A stretch of DNA of 64,000 nucleotides from JAJTGZ01 sp964403525 (GCA_964403525.1 CAYOGE010000002.1:131138-195137); one strand, 5' to 3'; counted from the first letter of the stretch, positions 24,436 to 35,263 are shown. Program-made: numbers and translations. The notes: generated by a model from the letters alone, not told the origin.

Positions 24436-25949
24436 GGTGTGGCTTTGCTCGGTGCGCCGGGCGCTGCCGGGGGTTGGACGGAGAGGGGCAAGAGTATCTC
24501 AAACTCCGCGCCGGCGGACGGGCCTTCGCGGTTGCGCGCGACGAGTGCTCCGCCGTGCTCGCGCACGATCCCCAGCGATACGGCCAGGCCAAGGCCGGTG
24601 CCGCGGCTGTCGAGCCGGGTGGTGGCGAACGGCTCGAAGAGCCTGCCGAGAATCTCGGGGGAGATGCCCGGGCCCGAATCGGAGATAACGATGCTCGCCC
24701 ACGTGCCGCCACCTGCGCCGCGTTCTTGAACCGAGGACCGCACGCTGATGGTTGTCGGCCCGGTGCTTGCGGGAGCGCTGTGAGCCGTCGACGCGTCGAC
24801 TGCGTTGCGGAGCAGGTTGACAAAGACCTGCATGATGCGGTCGCTGTCGCACGGCACGATCAGGTCCGGGGGCACGTGGTTGACGAACTCAACGCCCGCG
24901 CGGCGTGCCTCGCGGTCGAGACGCACGAGCGTCCAGGCCTCTTCGACGAGCGCCCGGACCTCGACCGGCCTGCTCGCTGGCGGCCGGACGCGCGCGAAGT
25001 CGAGCAGGCTCTCGCTGAGGCGTTCCAGGCGGCCGACCACCCGCACCAGCAGCGCAGCCTCGTCGGGCTCGAGCCGGCGGTAGGGTTCCTTGACCAGTTT
25101 CTCGGCCAGGCCCTTCACGACCGCCAGCGGCGTGTTCATCTCGTGGGCGAGCCCGGCGGAGAGGATGCCCAGGCTCACCAGGCGGTCGGCGTCGGCGAGG
25201 TTGCGCTGGGCGCCCTCGATCAGGGCGTTCTTCTTCTGCAGGTCCACGGCGACGCGCTCGATCTCGGCGAGCGCATCGTTGGCCCGTCGCTCGTTGTCGC
25301 GCATCGCACGCACGGTGTCGTTGCGGGAGCGCATGATCTGCCCGAGCTCGTCGGCGGGGATCGACTGCGCCGGGATCAGCTCGCCGCTGCGCTGGTTCCG
25401 GCGCACGGCGTCGTCGGCGGCGAGCATGGCGCGGATTGGCGTGTAGACGTGGCGCGGGAGCACGAGGATCTCGATCGCCAGCGCGATCGTCGCGTAGACG
25501 CCAAGCAACGCAGCGACGAGGAAGACGTACATCCACACCACCGCGCGCCGGGCCGACTCCATCCGCACCGTCGCGCTGTAATAGGTGCCCGCGCCGGAGT
25601 CGTAGACGACCACGGTGGGCGCACGGCCCGGCGAGAGCACGACCACCGGCTCCCCCGGCGTCGCGAACGCGCGGGCCGCGGCGTCGCCGTCGATCCCCAG
25701 CCCCGCGACGCTCCCCGCGGCGAGCGAGACATCGGCCGAAAGCCCGCGCCGCAGTTCATCGATCGCCGGGTCGGCCCCACCGAACAGTTTGAGCCTTGCC
25801 CCCAGCACACCCATCACCAGGCGCGCCTCGTGCTCTTCGGCCTCCTGCACGATGCGCCCCACCGCCGGGCGCAGGGCCACAACGAGGATCGTCGCCAGCA
25901 GCAGGGAGAAGAAGGTGTGCAGGAAGATGAGCTTCTTGCGGATCCGCAT
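24432..25949 (-). CDS. Membrane sensor histidine kinase
   Basis: Sensor kinase of 505 residues from the chosen ATG. Helix 1 (LIFLHTFFSLLLATILVVAL) and a second helix near 180-205 bracket a periplasmic sensor region of about 150 residues. A HAMP-like linker and coiled coil follow, then the H-box SAGLAHEMNTPLAVV, N-box VNLLRNAVDAS, G1 ISDSGPGISPE and G2 RGTGLGLAVSLGI. The open frame continues to 26339, but that part is Pro/Gly-rich and antisense to the start of rsmB. No good ribosome site marks the start, so it is uncertain by some tens of residues. Operon with the REC-XRE regulator downstream. Confidence 0.9.
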   Translation of the reverse strand: MRIRKKLIFLHTFFSLLLATILVVALRPAVGRIVQEAEEHEARLVMGVLGARLKLFGGADPAIDELRRGLSADVSLAAGSVAGLGIDGDAAARAFATPGEPVVVLSPGRAPTVVVYDSGAGTYYSATVRMESARRAVVWMYVFLVAALLGVYATIALAIEILVLPRHVYTPIRAMLAADDAVRRNQRSGELIPAQSIPADELGQIMRSRNDTVRAMRDNERRANDALAEIERVAVDLQKKNALIEGAQRNLADADRLVSLGILSAGLAHEMNTPLAVVKGLAEKLVKEPYRRLEPDEAALLVRVVGRLERLSESLLDFARVRPPASRPVEVRALVEEAWTLVRLDREARRAGVEFVNHVPPDLIVPCDSDRIMQVFVNLLRNAVDASTAHSAPASTGPTTISVRSSVQERGAGGGTWASIVISDSGPGISPEILGRLFEPFATTRLDSRGTGLGLAVSLGIVREHGGALVARNREGPSAGAEFEILLPLSVQPPAAPGAPSKATP

Positions 25950-26068
25950 CCCCGCCAGCAGGCCGGGCTGGCGTGGTGCCCCTCCGGGGAGATTGGACGG
26001 TTCGAGCTGGATGGGCGTGTTCTGATCGGGCAATGGCGCACCGTGCAAAGCAGGCGACGTGCAGAGAC

Positions 26069-26074
26069 TAAACT
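26069..26074 (+). promoter_or_regulatory. -10 element (TAAACT) of rsmB leaderless promoter
   Basis: Five bases separate it from the GTG at 26080. This supports the shorter rsmB start over the longest ORF. Confidence 0.5.
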
Positions 26075-26079
26075 GCGGG

Positions 26080-27753
26080 GTGAAGACACCCGGCGGCAGC
26101 AATCCTCGTGGCAAGAACCCCGCACCCGGCCAGCGGCGGGACGGCCCATCGTACGGGAAACCGCCCTCCAAGGGCGGACCGGACGCACGCCAGCCCCAGA
26201 GCGGTGGAGGCGGCCGCAAGGGGCCACCCCCGCGCGGGCGCATGCCCGGTCCCACCCGCCCGACCCGCCCCGACCAGCCCGCCAGGCAGACGCTTGCTGA
26301 GTTGAACGCCGCGGCAACCGATGCCTGGGCGGTCCCCACGGGTGATCAGGCGCGTGACGCGGTGATGAGCCACTTGGCCAGGCAGATCCGCCGGTTTCCG
26401 CGGCTTGACCTGACCGGGCCTGAACTGCCCGTCTCGATGGACCCGCGCGATGCCGCGCTGGCCCACGCGATCTACGACGCGGTTGTGCGCCGCTGGACGA
26501 CCCTGGAACGCCTCATCGCCAAGAACGCGCGCAAGCCGCTCCCGTCGATCGACCCACCCGTCCGCGCCGCGATGCTCGCCGGTGCTGCGCAGATCGTGCT
26601 GCTCGACCGCATCCCTCCGCACGCGGCCGTCAACCACGCGGTGCAGTGGGCCAAGCTGAACGTGAACACCGGTTCGGGCGGGTTTGTCAACGCGGTGCTG
26701 CACCGCATCGCTGAGGCCGTCGGGCCTGACAGCGCCGCGATCCCCCTCCCCGCCGACTGGGCGTCGTCACGCCGCATCATCCCCCTGCCGGGCGGGATGG
26801 CGCGGGTGCTGACGGCGGACCTGATGCCCGAGGAGCCTGACCGCCGCCCCGCGGTGGCGCTGGGCCTGCCGACCGCGCTGCTGACGATGCTGCGCGCCAC
26901 CCTCGGCGAGCAGGCGGCGAACACGATCGCGCTCGCCTCGCTCAGCAACGCCGTCACCGTCCTCAACACCGCGCACGCAAAGATCGCCCTCGATGCGCCG
27001 GGCACCACGCCGCACCAGGTCGAGGGGCACGCGCTCTTCTCGGGCACCCACGCCGACCTCGCCCGCCTGCTCAAGTCGCGCCCCGACGTCTGGGCGCAGG
27101 ATGTGGCTTCGGCTCACACGCTGCGTCACGCCGCGGCCGTGCTCGCAGGGTCCGGCGCTTCGCCGGTGCGCATCCTCGACCTCTGCGCCGGGCAGGGAAC
27201 CAAGACGCGCCAGCTCGCCGCGATGTTCAAGGATGCCAAGGTCTTCGCCACCGATACCGACGATCGCCGGCTGGCGACGCTGACGGCCCTCTTCCACGGC
27301 TCACCGCAGGTGACGGTCGTGCGCTCACCGCAGGTTGAGTCCCTCGCCAGGGAGGCGCCGTTCGACCTCATCCTGCTCGACGTGCCGTGCAGCAACAGCG
27401 GCGTGCTGGCCCGCCGGCCCGAGGCCCGCCACCGTTACACCGTCGAAGGCGTCAAGGACCTCGTCGCCCTTCAGCGCCAGATCATCACGCGTGCAACGGG
27501 TCTGCTGGCGACGACACCGAGCGCCGCGATCGTCTACGCCACGTGCTCGCTCGACCCGCGCGAGAACCAGCAGCAGGTGGAGTGGGCACGCGAAGCGTGC
27601 GGCCTTGAACCCCTCGGCGACGGCGTGGTCACGGTCCCAGTCGCGTCACCCCCCGCGGAGCCGACGATGGCCCGCGACGGCGCGTTCGTGCAGTTGCTGA
27701 AGCGGCGGGCCAGCGCACCCGTTCAACCGGCGCCCGGAGCGGCTCAGGCCTGA
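26080..27753 (+). CDS. rsmB: 16S rRNA (cytosine-5)-methyltransferase RsmB-like
   Basis: Predicted RsmB, which methylates C967 of 16S rRNA using S-adenosylmethionine, 557 residues. A Pro/Gly/Lys-rich N-terminus (about 70 residues) precedes a NusB-like RNA-binding domain (RWTTLERLIAK ... VNHAVQWAK ... GFVNAVLHRI). The catalytic domain has the SAM-binding DLCAGQGTKTRQLA, FATDTDDRRL, and the two cysteine motifs of m5C methyltransferases, DVPCSNSGVLARRPEARHRY and YATCSLDPREN. The basic unstructured N-terminal extension is unusual. The GTG start follows a TAAACT hexamer by five bases. The end overlaps the convergent kinase gene by 10 bases. Confidence 0.92.
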   Translation: MKTPGGSNPRGKNPAPGQRRDGPSYGKPPSKGGPDARQPQSGGGGRKGPPPRGRMPGPTRPTRPDQPARQTLAELNAAATDAWAVPTGDQARDAVMSHLARQIRRFPRLDLTGPELPVSMDPRDAALAHAIYDAVVRRWTTLERLIAKNARKPLPSIDPPVRAAMLAGAAQIVLLDRIPPHAAVNHAVQWAKLNVNTGSGGFVNAVLHRIAEAVGPDSAAIPLPADWASSRRIIPLPGGMARVLTADLMPEEPDRRPAVALGLPTALLTMLRATLGEQAANTIALASLSNAVTVLNTAHAKIALDAPGTTPHQVEGHALFSGTHADLARLLKSRPDVWAQDVASAHTLRHAAAVLAGSGASPVRILDLCAGQGTKTRQLAAMFKDAKVFATDTDDRRLATLTALFHGSPQVTVVRSPQVESLAREAPFDLILLDVPCSNSGVLARRPEARHRYTVEGVKDLVALQRQIITRATGLLATTPSAAIVYATCSLDPRENQQQVEWAREACGLEPLGDGVVTVPVASPPAEPTMARDGAFVQLLKRRASAPVQPAPGAAQA

Positions 27754-28643
27754 TCGACCAGCGGCAGCAACGCGGTGAACGTGGTGCCGCGCCCGACCGC
27801 GCTCTCGACCGTCAGCGTGCCGCCGTGCTCTTCGATCAACCGGCGGGCCGTTGGCAGCCCCAGCCCGGTGCCGCCGCTCTTGGTGGTGAAGTAGGGCTGG
27901 AAGATCCGCGCCAGCGTCTCGGGCGGGATGCCCGGACCGGTGTCGATCACGCGGACCGCCGCCATCGAGGGCGCCGACTTCACCGGGCCGCCGGCCGACC
28001 GACGCTGCTCGATGCTCGTGCGCAGGATGACCTCACCCTTGAACGGTGCGCCGTCAGCGCCCGGCGCGTTCTTGATCGCCTGGATCGCGTTCAGCAGCAG
28101 GTTCAGCAGCGCCTGCTTGAGCAGGCGCGTATCGACCGGGGCGGACACGCCGCCGCCGCTCGCCTGCCCACCGCCGAGGTCGGCCCGCAGCCGCACGCCC
28201 GCACGCTCGGCCTCGGGGGTCAGAAAGTCCACCAGCTCGATCACCATGGCGTTCAGCTCGGTCGGCCGCTTCTCAAGCCTGATCGAGCCGGCGTACTCAA
28301 GGAAGTCCTGCAGGATGCCGCGCAGCCGCTCGGTCTCGCGGCGGAGCGCACCGACGCGGTTAATCAACCGCGGCTTGACCTCGTCGTCCCCCGGCCCTCC
28401 CTTGAGTTCCGCGACACCCTCGGCGATCAGCTGCGCGTTGAGCCCGATGGTCGAGAGCGGGTTCTTGATCTCGTGGGCCAGGCCGCCGGTCATCGCGCCC
28501 AGCTCGGCCAGGCGTTCCGCCCGCCGGGCACGGTCCTCGGCATCCCGCACGCGGCGTGACTGCCGGTCGTACATGAGCCGCGCCACAGCAGCGCCGATCA
28601 ACAGCCCCACCGCCAGCGCCACGAGCATCCACGGCCAATTCAC
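27744..28643 (-). CDS. Short histidine kinase with single N-terminal membrane helix
   Basis: Kinase of 299 residues with almost no sensor region: a single helix (WMLVALAVGLLIGAAVARLM), a short coiled coil, then the H-box TGGLAHEIKNPLSTIGLN, N-box LNLLLNAIQAIK, G1 VIDTGPGIPPETLARIF and G2 GGTGLGLPTARRLIEEHGG. This is the NtrB/ZraS-like subgroup. No response regulator is adjacent, so it is an orphan in this window; crosstalk with another locus is likely. The GTG at 28643 has TACGCT five bases upstream and no ribosome site. It ends inside the last codons of rsmB on the other strand. Confidence 0.9.
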   Translation of the reverse strand: MNWPWMLVALAVGLLIGAAVARLMYDRQSRRVRDAEDRARRAERLAELGAMTGGLAHEIKNPLSTIGLNAQLIAEGVAELKGGPGDDEVKPRLINRVGALRRETERLRGILQDFLEYAGSIRLEKRPTELNAMVIELVDFLTPEAERAGVRLRADLGGGQASGGGVSAPVDTRLLKQALLNLLLNAIQAIKNAPGADGAPFKGEVILRTSIEQRRSAGGPVKSAPSMAAVRVIDTGPGIPPETLARIFQPYFTTKSGGTGLGLPTARRLIEEHGGTLTVESAVGRGTTFTALLPLVDQA

Positions 28644-28648
28644 GGCCA

Positions 28649-28654
28649 AGCGTA
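28649..28654 (-). promoter_or_regulatory. -10 element (TACGCT) of a leaderless promoter
   Basis: Five bases separate it from the GTG of the short histidine kinase; the same hexamer precedes the permease at 4086. Confidence 0.5.
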
Positions 28655-28870
28655 GCGGAGAGGCCCTGCGGCCACAGAAACCGCCCGGTTCTCCCCGCGA
28701 TCGCAAAGCTCTCGCCAACGGACGCGCAGGCCGCGCCCTCATGCCCCCCTGCGTCTAGAATGACCGGTTCCCGGCCACCCCTAAGGCCCCGCACAAACCC
28801 TACCCCCTCTCCCTCATCGTGGACGGGCCAAACCCCCGAGCCACCCTTATCCCCCTTGCTCTCCTACCCC

Positions 28871-28905
28871 TTTGGCCATTTGGCCATTTGCAACTTGGCT
28901 CTTTC
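28871..28905. repeat. Degenerate short tandem repeat (TTTGGCC/CATTTGG units), copy A
   Basis: Thirty-five bases of degenerate 7-8 base units immediately before the typA ATG. The same segment occurs at 59957-59991 with 31 of 35 positions identical. Its position four bases before the start codon makes it the typA leader. Confidence 0.7.
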
Positions 28906-28908
28906 CCT

Positions 28909-30846
<1,938 letters not shown>

Positions 30847-30864
30847 CGAGACGCGCCCCGCGTT

Positions 30865-30894
30865 CACAGAGGCCCGACCGGAAGGGAGGGCTCT
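30865..30894. repeat. REP-like dispersed element (CCCGACCG...AGGGAG core), copy 3
   Basis: Contains CACAGAGGCCCGACCG followed by AAGGGAG and CTCT. It aligns with the two copies at 59911-59945 and 60011-60054. It sits in the 3-prime region of typA, a typical site for REP-like elements. Confidence 0.55.
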
Positions 30895-30944
30895 TGGGTC
30901 GCCAAGGAACAACCCCGCCCGCTTCACATCCAGACCCTCAAACC

Positions 30945-30966
30945 AAAGGCCTTCAAGGCCTTTTTT
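30945..30966 (+). terminator. Rho-independent terminator of typA
   Basis: Eight-base stem AAAGGCCT with AGGCCTTT around TCA, followed by more T residues (30961-30966 is all T). Confidence 0.85.
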
Positions 30967-30970
30967 GATA

Positions 30971-31021
30971 ACGTGGGGGCCTTGACGGTTCTGGTAGCAG
31001 GAAGTACAGGTGCCCCCACGT
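30971..31021. repeat. Long-spaced inverted repeat downstream of typA
   Basis: Perfect 10-base arms ACGTGGGGGC (30971-30980) and GCCCCCACGT (31012-31021) enclose 31 bases. No open frame covers it. It starts 4 bases after the typA terminator and could be the base of a small structured RNA or a mobile-element remnant. The rest of the 30847-31267 gap has no other gene I can support. Confidence 0.55.
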
Positions 31022-31255
31022 GAGGCAGCACAGGGCCGGACGTGAAGGGACCGCGCCTCGGACCGCGGCAGCGGTCATAGTTCATAGCCGGGCGGTCAGG
31101 CGGTCCCCCGCCGCCACCCCCGGTAGCCCAACCACAAAACGCTCTTCTTCCTTCCTTGCTGCCGCAGGCTGATGCGAGCCGAAGGCGAGCGAATCGTTGG
31201 ATGTAGTGCGCCCCAAACCGCAATGAAGCGCCACGATCCCGATCAAACGATGATG

Positions 31256-31261
31256 TAGACT
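31256..31261 (+). promoter_or_regulatory. -10 element (TAGACT) of a leaderless promoter
   Basis: Six bases separate it from the GTG start at 31268. Confidence 0.5.
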
Positions 31262-31267
31262 CTCCTC

Positions 31268-32035
31268 GTGTCGGATCAACCTCGAGACAATCCGTCGGTA
31301 CCGCGCCGCCTCGCAGCGCGAGGCCCTTCCGCCAAATTGCTAAAGACGCTGGCTATCGCAATCGCCTGTGCGGCTGTTGCCCTCTTCGCCGCCATATGGC
31401 TGCTTCCCGCCGTTCCTCCCGCGTGGTCCGCCGGCAATCCCAACTACACCCAAGGGGCGGTTCCATACGTTGCCAATGCCGAAGGGGACATCCGCACCCT
31501 GCGCTTTGAACTTTCCATCATCGAAGAGCGGGCGATGCATGTGGTGACCAGCACACGAGTCAACGTTTCGATCAGAGATCAGGCGATACCCAAAGGCACA
31601 GACGCATCCGATGGGGCCGCTCTGGGCCGGGACCTTCTCGGTCAGCCCAACGAAATCCGTCCGACCCGCGAGGCGGCCATGCGTCACGTGATGGACAGCT
31701 TTGTGCAAGTGTGCAGGAACGCAGGGAATCTTGCGCTGGTGAGCGAGTTCGACCGCGCGGCACAGAGCGGGACCGTGTTGGTGGAGTACCCCGAGCGGAC
31801 CGGGCTCGTCCGTGAACGTCAGATACTGACCACCCTCAAGTTCGTGCTGACGTGGGCGATCATCCCCGCCGCGTGCGTATGGGTTGTGCTCTTCATCGGC
31901 TGGCTTGAAGCACGCATGTCGCGCCCGGGCCACTGCGCCAATTGTGGCTACGACCTTGCGGGACTGGCCCGGAACGCCAAGTGCCCTGAGTGCGGGAAAG
32001 TCAGCAGAGTCTCCGCTCGCCTCCCGCGGCGGTAG
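31268..32035 (+). CDS. Membrane protein with C-terminal zinc ribbon
   Basis: Uncharacterised protein of 255 residues. One helix at about 23-50 and a second near 192-212 enclose an outer-face domain of about 140 residues with no known motif. The cytoplasmic tail ends in a zinc ribbon with C223, C226, C239 and C242 (HCANCGYDLAGL ... KCPECGK) and basic residues. This two-helix plus ribbon design is frequent in planctomycetes and has no known role. GTG start with TAGACT six bases upstream and no ribosome site. Convergent with copA; the 138-base gap between them has no obvious terminator hairpin. Confidence 0.75.
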   Translation: MSDQPRDNPSVPRRLAARGPSAKLLKTLAIAIACAAVALFAAIWLLPAVPPAWSAGNPNYTQGAVPYVANAEGDIRTLRFELSIIEERAMHVVTSTRVNVSIRDQAIPKGTDASDGAALGRDLLGQPNEIRPTREAAMRHVMDSFVQVCRNAGNLALVSEFDRAAQSGTVLVEYPERTGLVRERQILTTLKFVLTWAIIPAACVWVVLFIGWLEARMSRPGHCANCGYDLAGLARNAKCPECGKVSRVSARLPRR

Positions 32036-32173
32036 GCACGAGCACTACGCTGTCCTCCGGCGAGCGGACATGTTGTGCTCCTTCACCGAGGGATCACTTG
32101 CTCTCTGTCACCCTCACCCGTCCAATTCCCCACGTCATCAACAAACGCCCTCTCCTTCTATCACCGATCCCCC

Positions 32174-34561
32174 TCACCCCCGCCGCGCCAGCCGCAGGCT
32201 GTTGAGCACCACGCTCACGCTGCTGAAGGCCATCGCGCTGCTGGCGATGATCGGTGACAGCAGCCAGCCCGTCAGCGGGTAGAGCACGCCCGCCGCGATG
32301 GGGATGCCGATGAGGTTGTAGACAAACGCCCAGAAGAGGTTCTGCCGGATCGTGCGCACCGTGTCACGTGAGAGGGCGATCGACTCGGGCACCGTGCGCA
32401 GGTCGCCGCGGATGAGCGTGATGTCCGACGACTCGATCGCCACATCCGTGCCGGTGCCGATGGCGAAGCCCACATCGGCCTGGGCCAGCGCCGGCGCATC
32501 GTTGATGCCGTCGCCCACCATCCCCACCGTTGCTCCGCCCGCCTGCAGCGCCTTGACCTTCGCCGCCTTGTCGGCCGGGAGCACCTCGGCGAAGACCCGG
32601 TCAACACCCACCTGCGCCGCCACCGCCTCCGCGGTGCGGCGGTTGTCGCCCGTCACCATGACGACCTTCAGGCCCATCTTGTGCATGCGGTCGATCGCCT
32701 CTTTCGACTCGGTCCGCACACGGTCGGCGACGGCGATCAGCCCCGCCTCGCGACCGTCGATGGCGATGAACATCGGCGTGCGACCCTGCGCGGCCAGCTC
32801 CGCCGCCTTCGGCTCCAGCGTGAGGGTCATGCCGCGCTGCGTCAGCAGCGCTGACTTGCCGATCAGCAGCGCGCGGCCGTCGACGGTCGCCTCCACCCCG
32901 TGCCCGACGACCGCCTTGAAGCCCGCCGGCTCGGCGAGCGCGAGCCCCCGTTCCTGGGCACCACGCACGATCGCCGCCGCGAGCGGGTGCTCGCTGTGGC
33001 GCTCGGCGGAGGCGGTGAGGCGGAGCAGCTCGTCCTCGGTCAGCTCTCCAGCGCCGTCCCCCGCCTCCCCCACTGCCACGACCACATCCGTCAGCGCGGG
33101 CTTCCCCTCGGTGATGGTGCCGGTCTTGTCGAGCACGATGGTGGTGAGCTTGTGCGCTGTCTCCAGCGCTGCACCGCTCTTGATGAGGATGCCGCGCTCG
33201 GCCCCGCGCCCCGTGCCGACCATGATCGCCGTGGGCGTCGCCAGCCCCAGGGCGCACGGGCAGGCGATGATGAGCACCGAGACGGCCGTCACCAGCGCCA
33301 TGCTCAGCCGCGACTCAACCGGAGAAACAAGCCACCAGACCGCGAAGGTGACGAGCGCTACGGCGATGACCACCGGCACAAAGACGCCGCTGATGCGGTC
33401 GGCGAGGCGTGCGATGGGGGCCTTGCTCCCCTGCGCCTCCTGCACCAGCCGCACGATCTGCTGAAGGGCGGTGTCGGCGCCCACCTTGAGCGTCTTGATC
33501 CGCAGCGCGCCGGTGGTGTTCATGGTGGCGCTGAAGACGTCGTCGCCGGGGTGCTTTTCCACCGGCACGCTCTCGCCGGTGAGCATCGACTCATCAACCG
33601 CCGAGTCGCCGCTCTCGATGCGCCCGTCGACGGGGACCTTCTCACCGGGCCGGACGGCGACCACATCACCCACCGCCACCCGCTCTACGGGCACCTCGAC
33701 CTCCGCCCCATCCCGCACCACCCGCGCTGTCCGTGGCTGCATGCCGATCAGCCGCTTGATCGCGGCGCTGGTGCGCCCCGTGGCACGGGCCTCGAAGTAC
33801 TTGCCAAGCAGGATCAGCACGATGATGACCGCCGCGGCCTCGTAATAGACCGGTGCGGTGTGCCCACCCACGCCGCCGTGCCCCGCCGCACCGCCGGCGA
33901 TCTTCGCAAAGAACACCGGCCAGACCGTCGCCGCCAGCGAGTAGACGTACGCGGCGCCGGTGCCCATCGCCACCAGCGTGTCCATGTTGGCGCTGCCGTG
34001 CAGCGCCCCCTTCCACGCCGAGCGATAGAACTGCCACCCGCACCAGAAGAGCACCGGCGTCGTCAGCACCAGCTGCAGCCAGTTGATCCACGGCACGTTG
34101 AAGGCGGCGATGCTCCCGTGAGACATCGCGATCACCAGCACCGGCAGCGAGAGGGCTGCGCCGACGATCATCTTCGTCAGCAGCCGCCGGCGCTCGGCCT
34201 CGCCCACGTTCATGTGGGCGGCGTGGCCCTCGTGCGCGGATTGGCTCTCGTGCGGGTGGCTCTCGTCAGGTGCCGCGTGCCCGTGCGCCGGCAGCACCGC
34301 CTTGTAGCCGATGTCGTCAACAGACTGTGCGATCGCGGCGGGGCCGGTCGCGGCGGCGTCGTACCTCACCGTCGCCACCTTCGTCGCGTAGTTCACGCTC
34401 GCCGAGGTGACGCCCGGCTGCTTGCCCAGCCGCCGCTCGATGGTGCTGGCGCACGAGGCGCAGGTCATCCCCTCGATCGGCAGGTCGCAGCGCTCGTCGG
34501 CGGCGGGGGCAGGGAGGGGCGTCGGCCCGGCCGCACCTTGTCCGTGAGACTTGTGATCCAT
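32174..34561 (-). CDS. copA: Copper-exporting P1B-type ATPase
   Basis: Inner-membrane Cu(I) exporter of 795 residues. One N-terminal heavy-metal domain with GMTCASC (31-37) is followed by a His-rich linker (about 93-116, ten histidines), which is an unusual extra metal-binding stretch. Then come eight membrane helices, the transport motif CPC (434-436), the phosphorylation site DKTGT (Asp478), SEHPLA of the nucleotide domain, and MVGDGINDAPAL. It is the last gene of a CopZ-CsoR-CopA operon on the minus strand, 12 bases after csoR, controlled by a CsoR-like operator at 35314-35331. Confidence 0.97.
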   Translation of the reverse strand: MDHKSHGQGAAGPTPLPAPAADERCDLPIEGMTCASCASTIERRLGKQPGVTSASVNYATKVATVRYDAAATGPAAIAQSVDDIGYKAVLPAHGHAAPDESHPHESQSAHEGHAAHMNVGEAERRRLLTKMIVGAALSLPVLVIAMSHGSIAAFNVPWINWLQLVLTTPVLFWCGWQFYRSAWKGALHGSANMDTLVAMGTGAAYVYSLAATVWPVFFAKIAGGAAGHGGVGGHTAPVYYEAAAVIIVLILLGKYFEARATGRTSAAIKRLIGMQPRTARVVRDGAEVEVPVERVAVGDVVAVRPGEKVPVDGRIESGDSAVDESMLTGESVPVEKHPGDDVFSATMNTTGALRIKTLKVGADTALQQIVRLVQEAQGSKAPIARLADRISGVFVPVVIAVALVTFAVWWLVSPVESRLSMALVTAVSVLIIACPCALGLATPTAIMVGTGRGAERGILIKSGAALETAHKLTTIVLDKTGTITEGKPALTDVVVAVGEAGDGAGELTEDELLRLTASAERHSEHPLAAAIVRGAQERGLALAEPAGFKAVVGHGVEATVDGRALLIGKSALLTQRGMTLTLEPKAAELAAQGRTPMFIAIDGREAGLIAVADRVRTESKEAIDRMHKMGLKVVMVTGDNRRTAEAVAAQVGVDRVFAEVLPADKAAKVKALQAGGATVGMVGDGINDAPALAQADVGFAIGTGTDVAIESSDITLIRGDLRTVPESIALSRDTVRTIRQNLFWAFVYNLIGIPIAAGVLYPLTGWLLSPIIASSAMAFSSVSVVLNSLRLARRG

Positions 34562-34573
34562 CGCGCACCTCGA

Positions 34574-34948
34574 TCAGCGGGTCAGCCTCGACATGACATC
34601 CATCAACTCGTCGCACATCGCCTCAGACTCCGCCGGGCCGGCCTTGACCGCCGCTCTCGCGCAGTGCTTGAGGTGGTTCTTGAGCAGGTTCTTCGCCACC
34701 GCCCGCAGCGACTCCTGCGCGGCGGCGATCTGCACGATGACATCCGTGCAGTAGCGGTCCTCTTCGACCATCTTCGCGATGCCGCGCACCTGCCCCTCCA
34801 CCCGCCGCAGACGGGTGATGTTGGCGGCTTTCAGCGCCGGGTCTACGGCGACCGCCTTCCGGCCGGGTCCATCGTCAGCACCGGGCTGCGCTGTGCCGCA
34901 CGGGCAGGCTGCCGCAGGAATCGCTGACTTCTTGCTCGGTTTCTTCAC
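34574..34948 (-). CDS. csoR: Copper-sensing repressor CsoR family
   Basis: All-helical repressor of 124 residues. The Cu(I) site is complete, C67, H92 and C96, with the 25 and 4 residue spacing of characterised CsoR proteins (RYCTDV ... NHLKHC). The family block NITRLRRVEGQVRGIAKMV is intact. Cu(I) binding releases the protein from DNA. An N-terminal tail of about 35 residues contains CPCG, not found in most members and possibly a second metal contact. GTG start with a strong GGAGG five bases upstream. Lies between copZ-like and copA genes; the palindrome upstream of the operon is its likely target. Confidence 0.95.
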   Translation of the reverse strand: MKKPSKKSAIPAAACPCGTAQPGADDGPGRKAVAVDPALKAANITRLRRVEGQVRGIAKMVEEDRYCTDVIVQIAAAQESLRAVAKNLLKNHLKHCARAAVKAGPAESEAMCDELMDVMSRLTR

Positions 34949-34984
34949 GTTGACCTCCGGTGGTGGCGTGCGGAAGTGCTCGGC

Positions 34985-35263
34985 TTACCCGCAGCACGAG
35001 GGACCGCAGCCGCAAGACCCGCCGCGCTTGGCCGGTGCGGCCGCGGGCGAAGGCCGAGCCTCAAAGCCCGCATCGTTGATCGCCGCGACGGCCGCCTTTG
35101 CGCCCTCCAGGCCGGCCACAACGACCGAGGCGCTGCCGATGTCGACCCGCTTGACCTCAACCCCGGGCACACCCTGGAGCGCCCTGGTCACGCCGGCAAC
35201 GCAGGTTCCGCAGCTCATTCCGTCGATCGCGATGTTCACGGTGGTCTTCTCGGTGGTGTTCAT
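34985..35263 (-). CDS. CopZ-like copper chaperone with Cys-rich tail
   Basis: Small cytoplasmic heavy-metal-associated protein of 92 residues. The ferredoxin-like metal domain has GMSCGTC at the metal loop. After an Ala/Pro linker the C-terminus ends in GGSCGCGPSCCG, five cysteines in ten residues, which could hold further copper like a metallothionein. It probably hands Cu(I) to CopA. ATG at 35263 with AAGGAG eight bases upstream. First gene of the csoR-controlled operon; the promoter lies 48 bases upstream. Confidence 0.92.
   Translation of the reverse strand: MNTTEKTTVNIAIDGMSCGTCVAGVTRALQGVPGVEVKRVDIGSASVVVAGLEGAKAAVAAINDAGFEARPSPAAAPAKRGGSCGCGPSCCG

Noticed and set aside
22606..24729. 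A 707-codon plus-strand frame opposite lpxB and the REC-XRE regulator
   Set aside because: Antisense to well-supported genes, no recognisable domain.
30999..31170. Possible SRP (4.5S) RNA or tmRNA after typA
   Set aside because: The conserved SRP tetraloop region and the tRNA-like ends of tmRNA could not be found on either strand; only a GGAAGGAAG-like string appears, in the wrong context.
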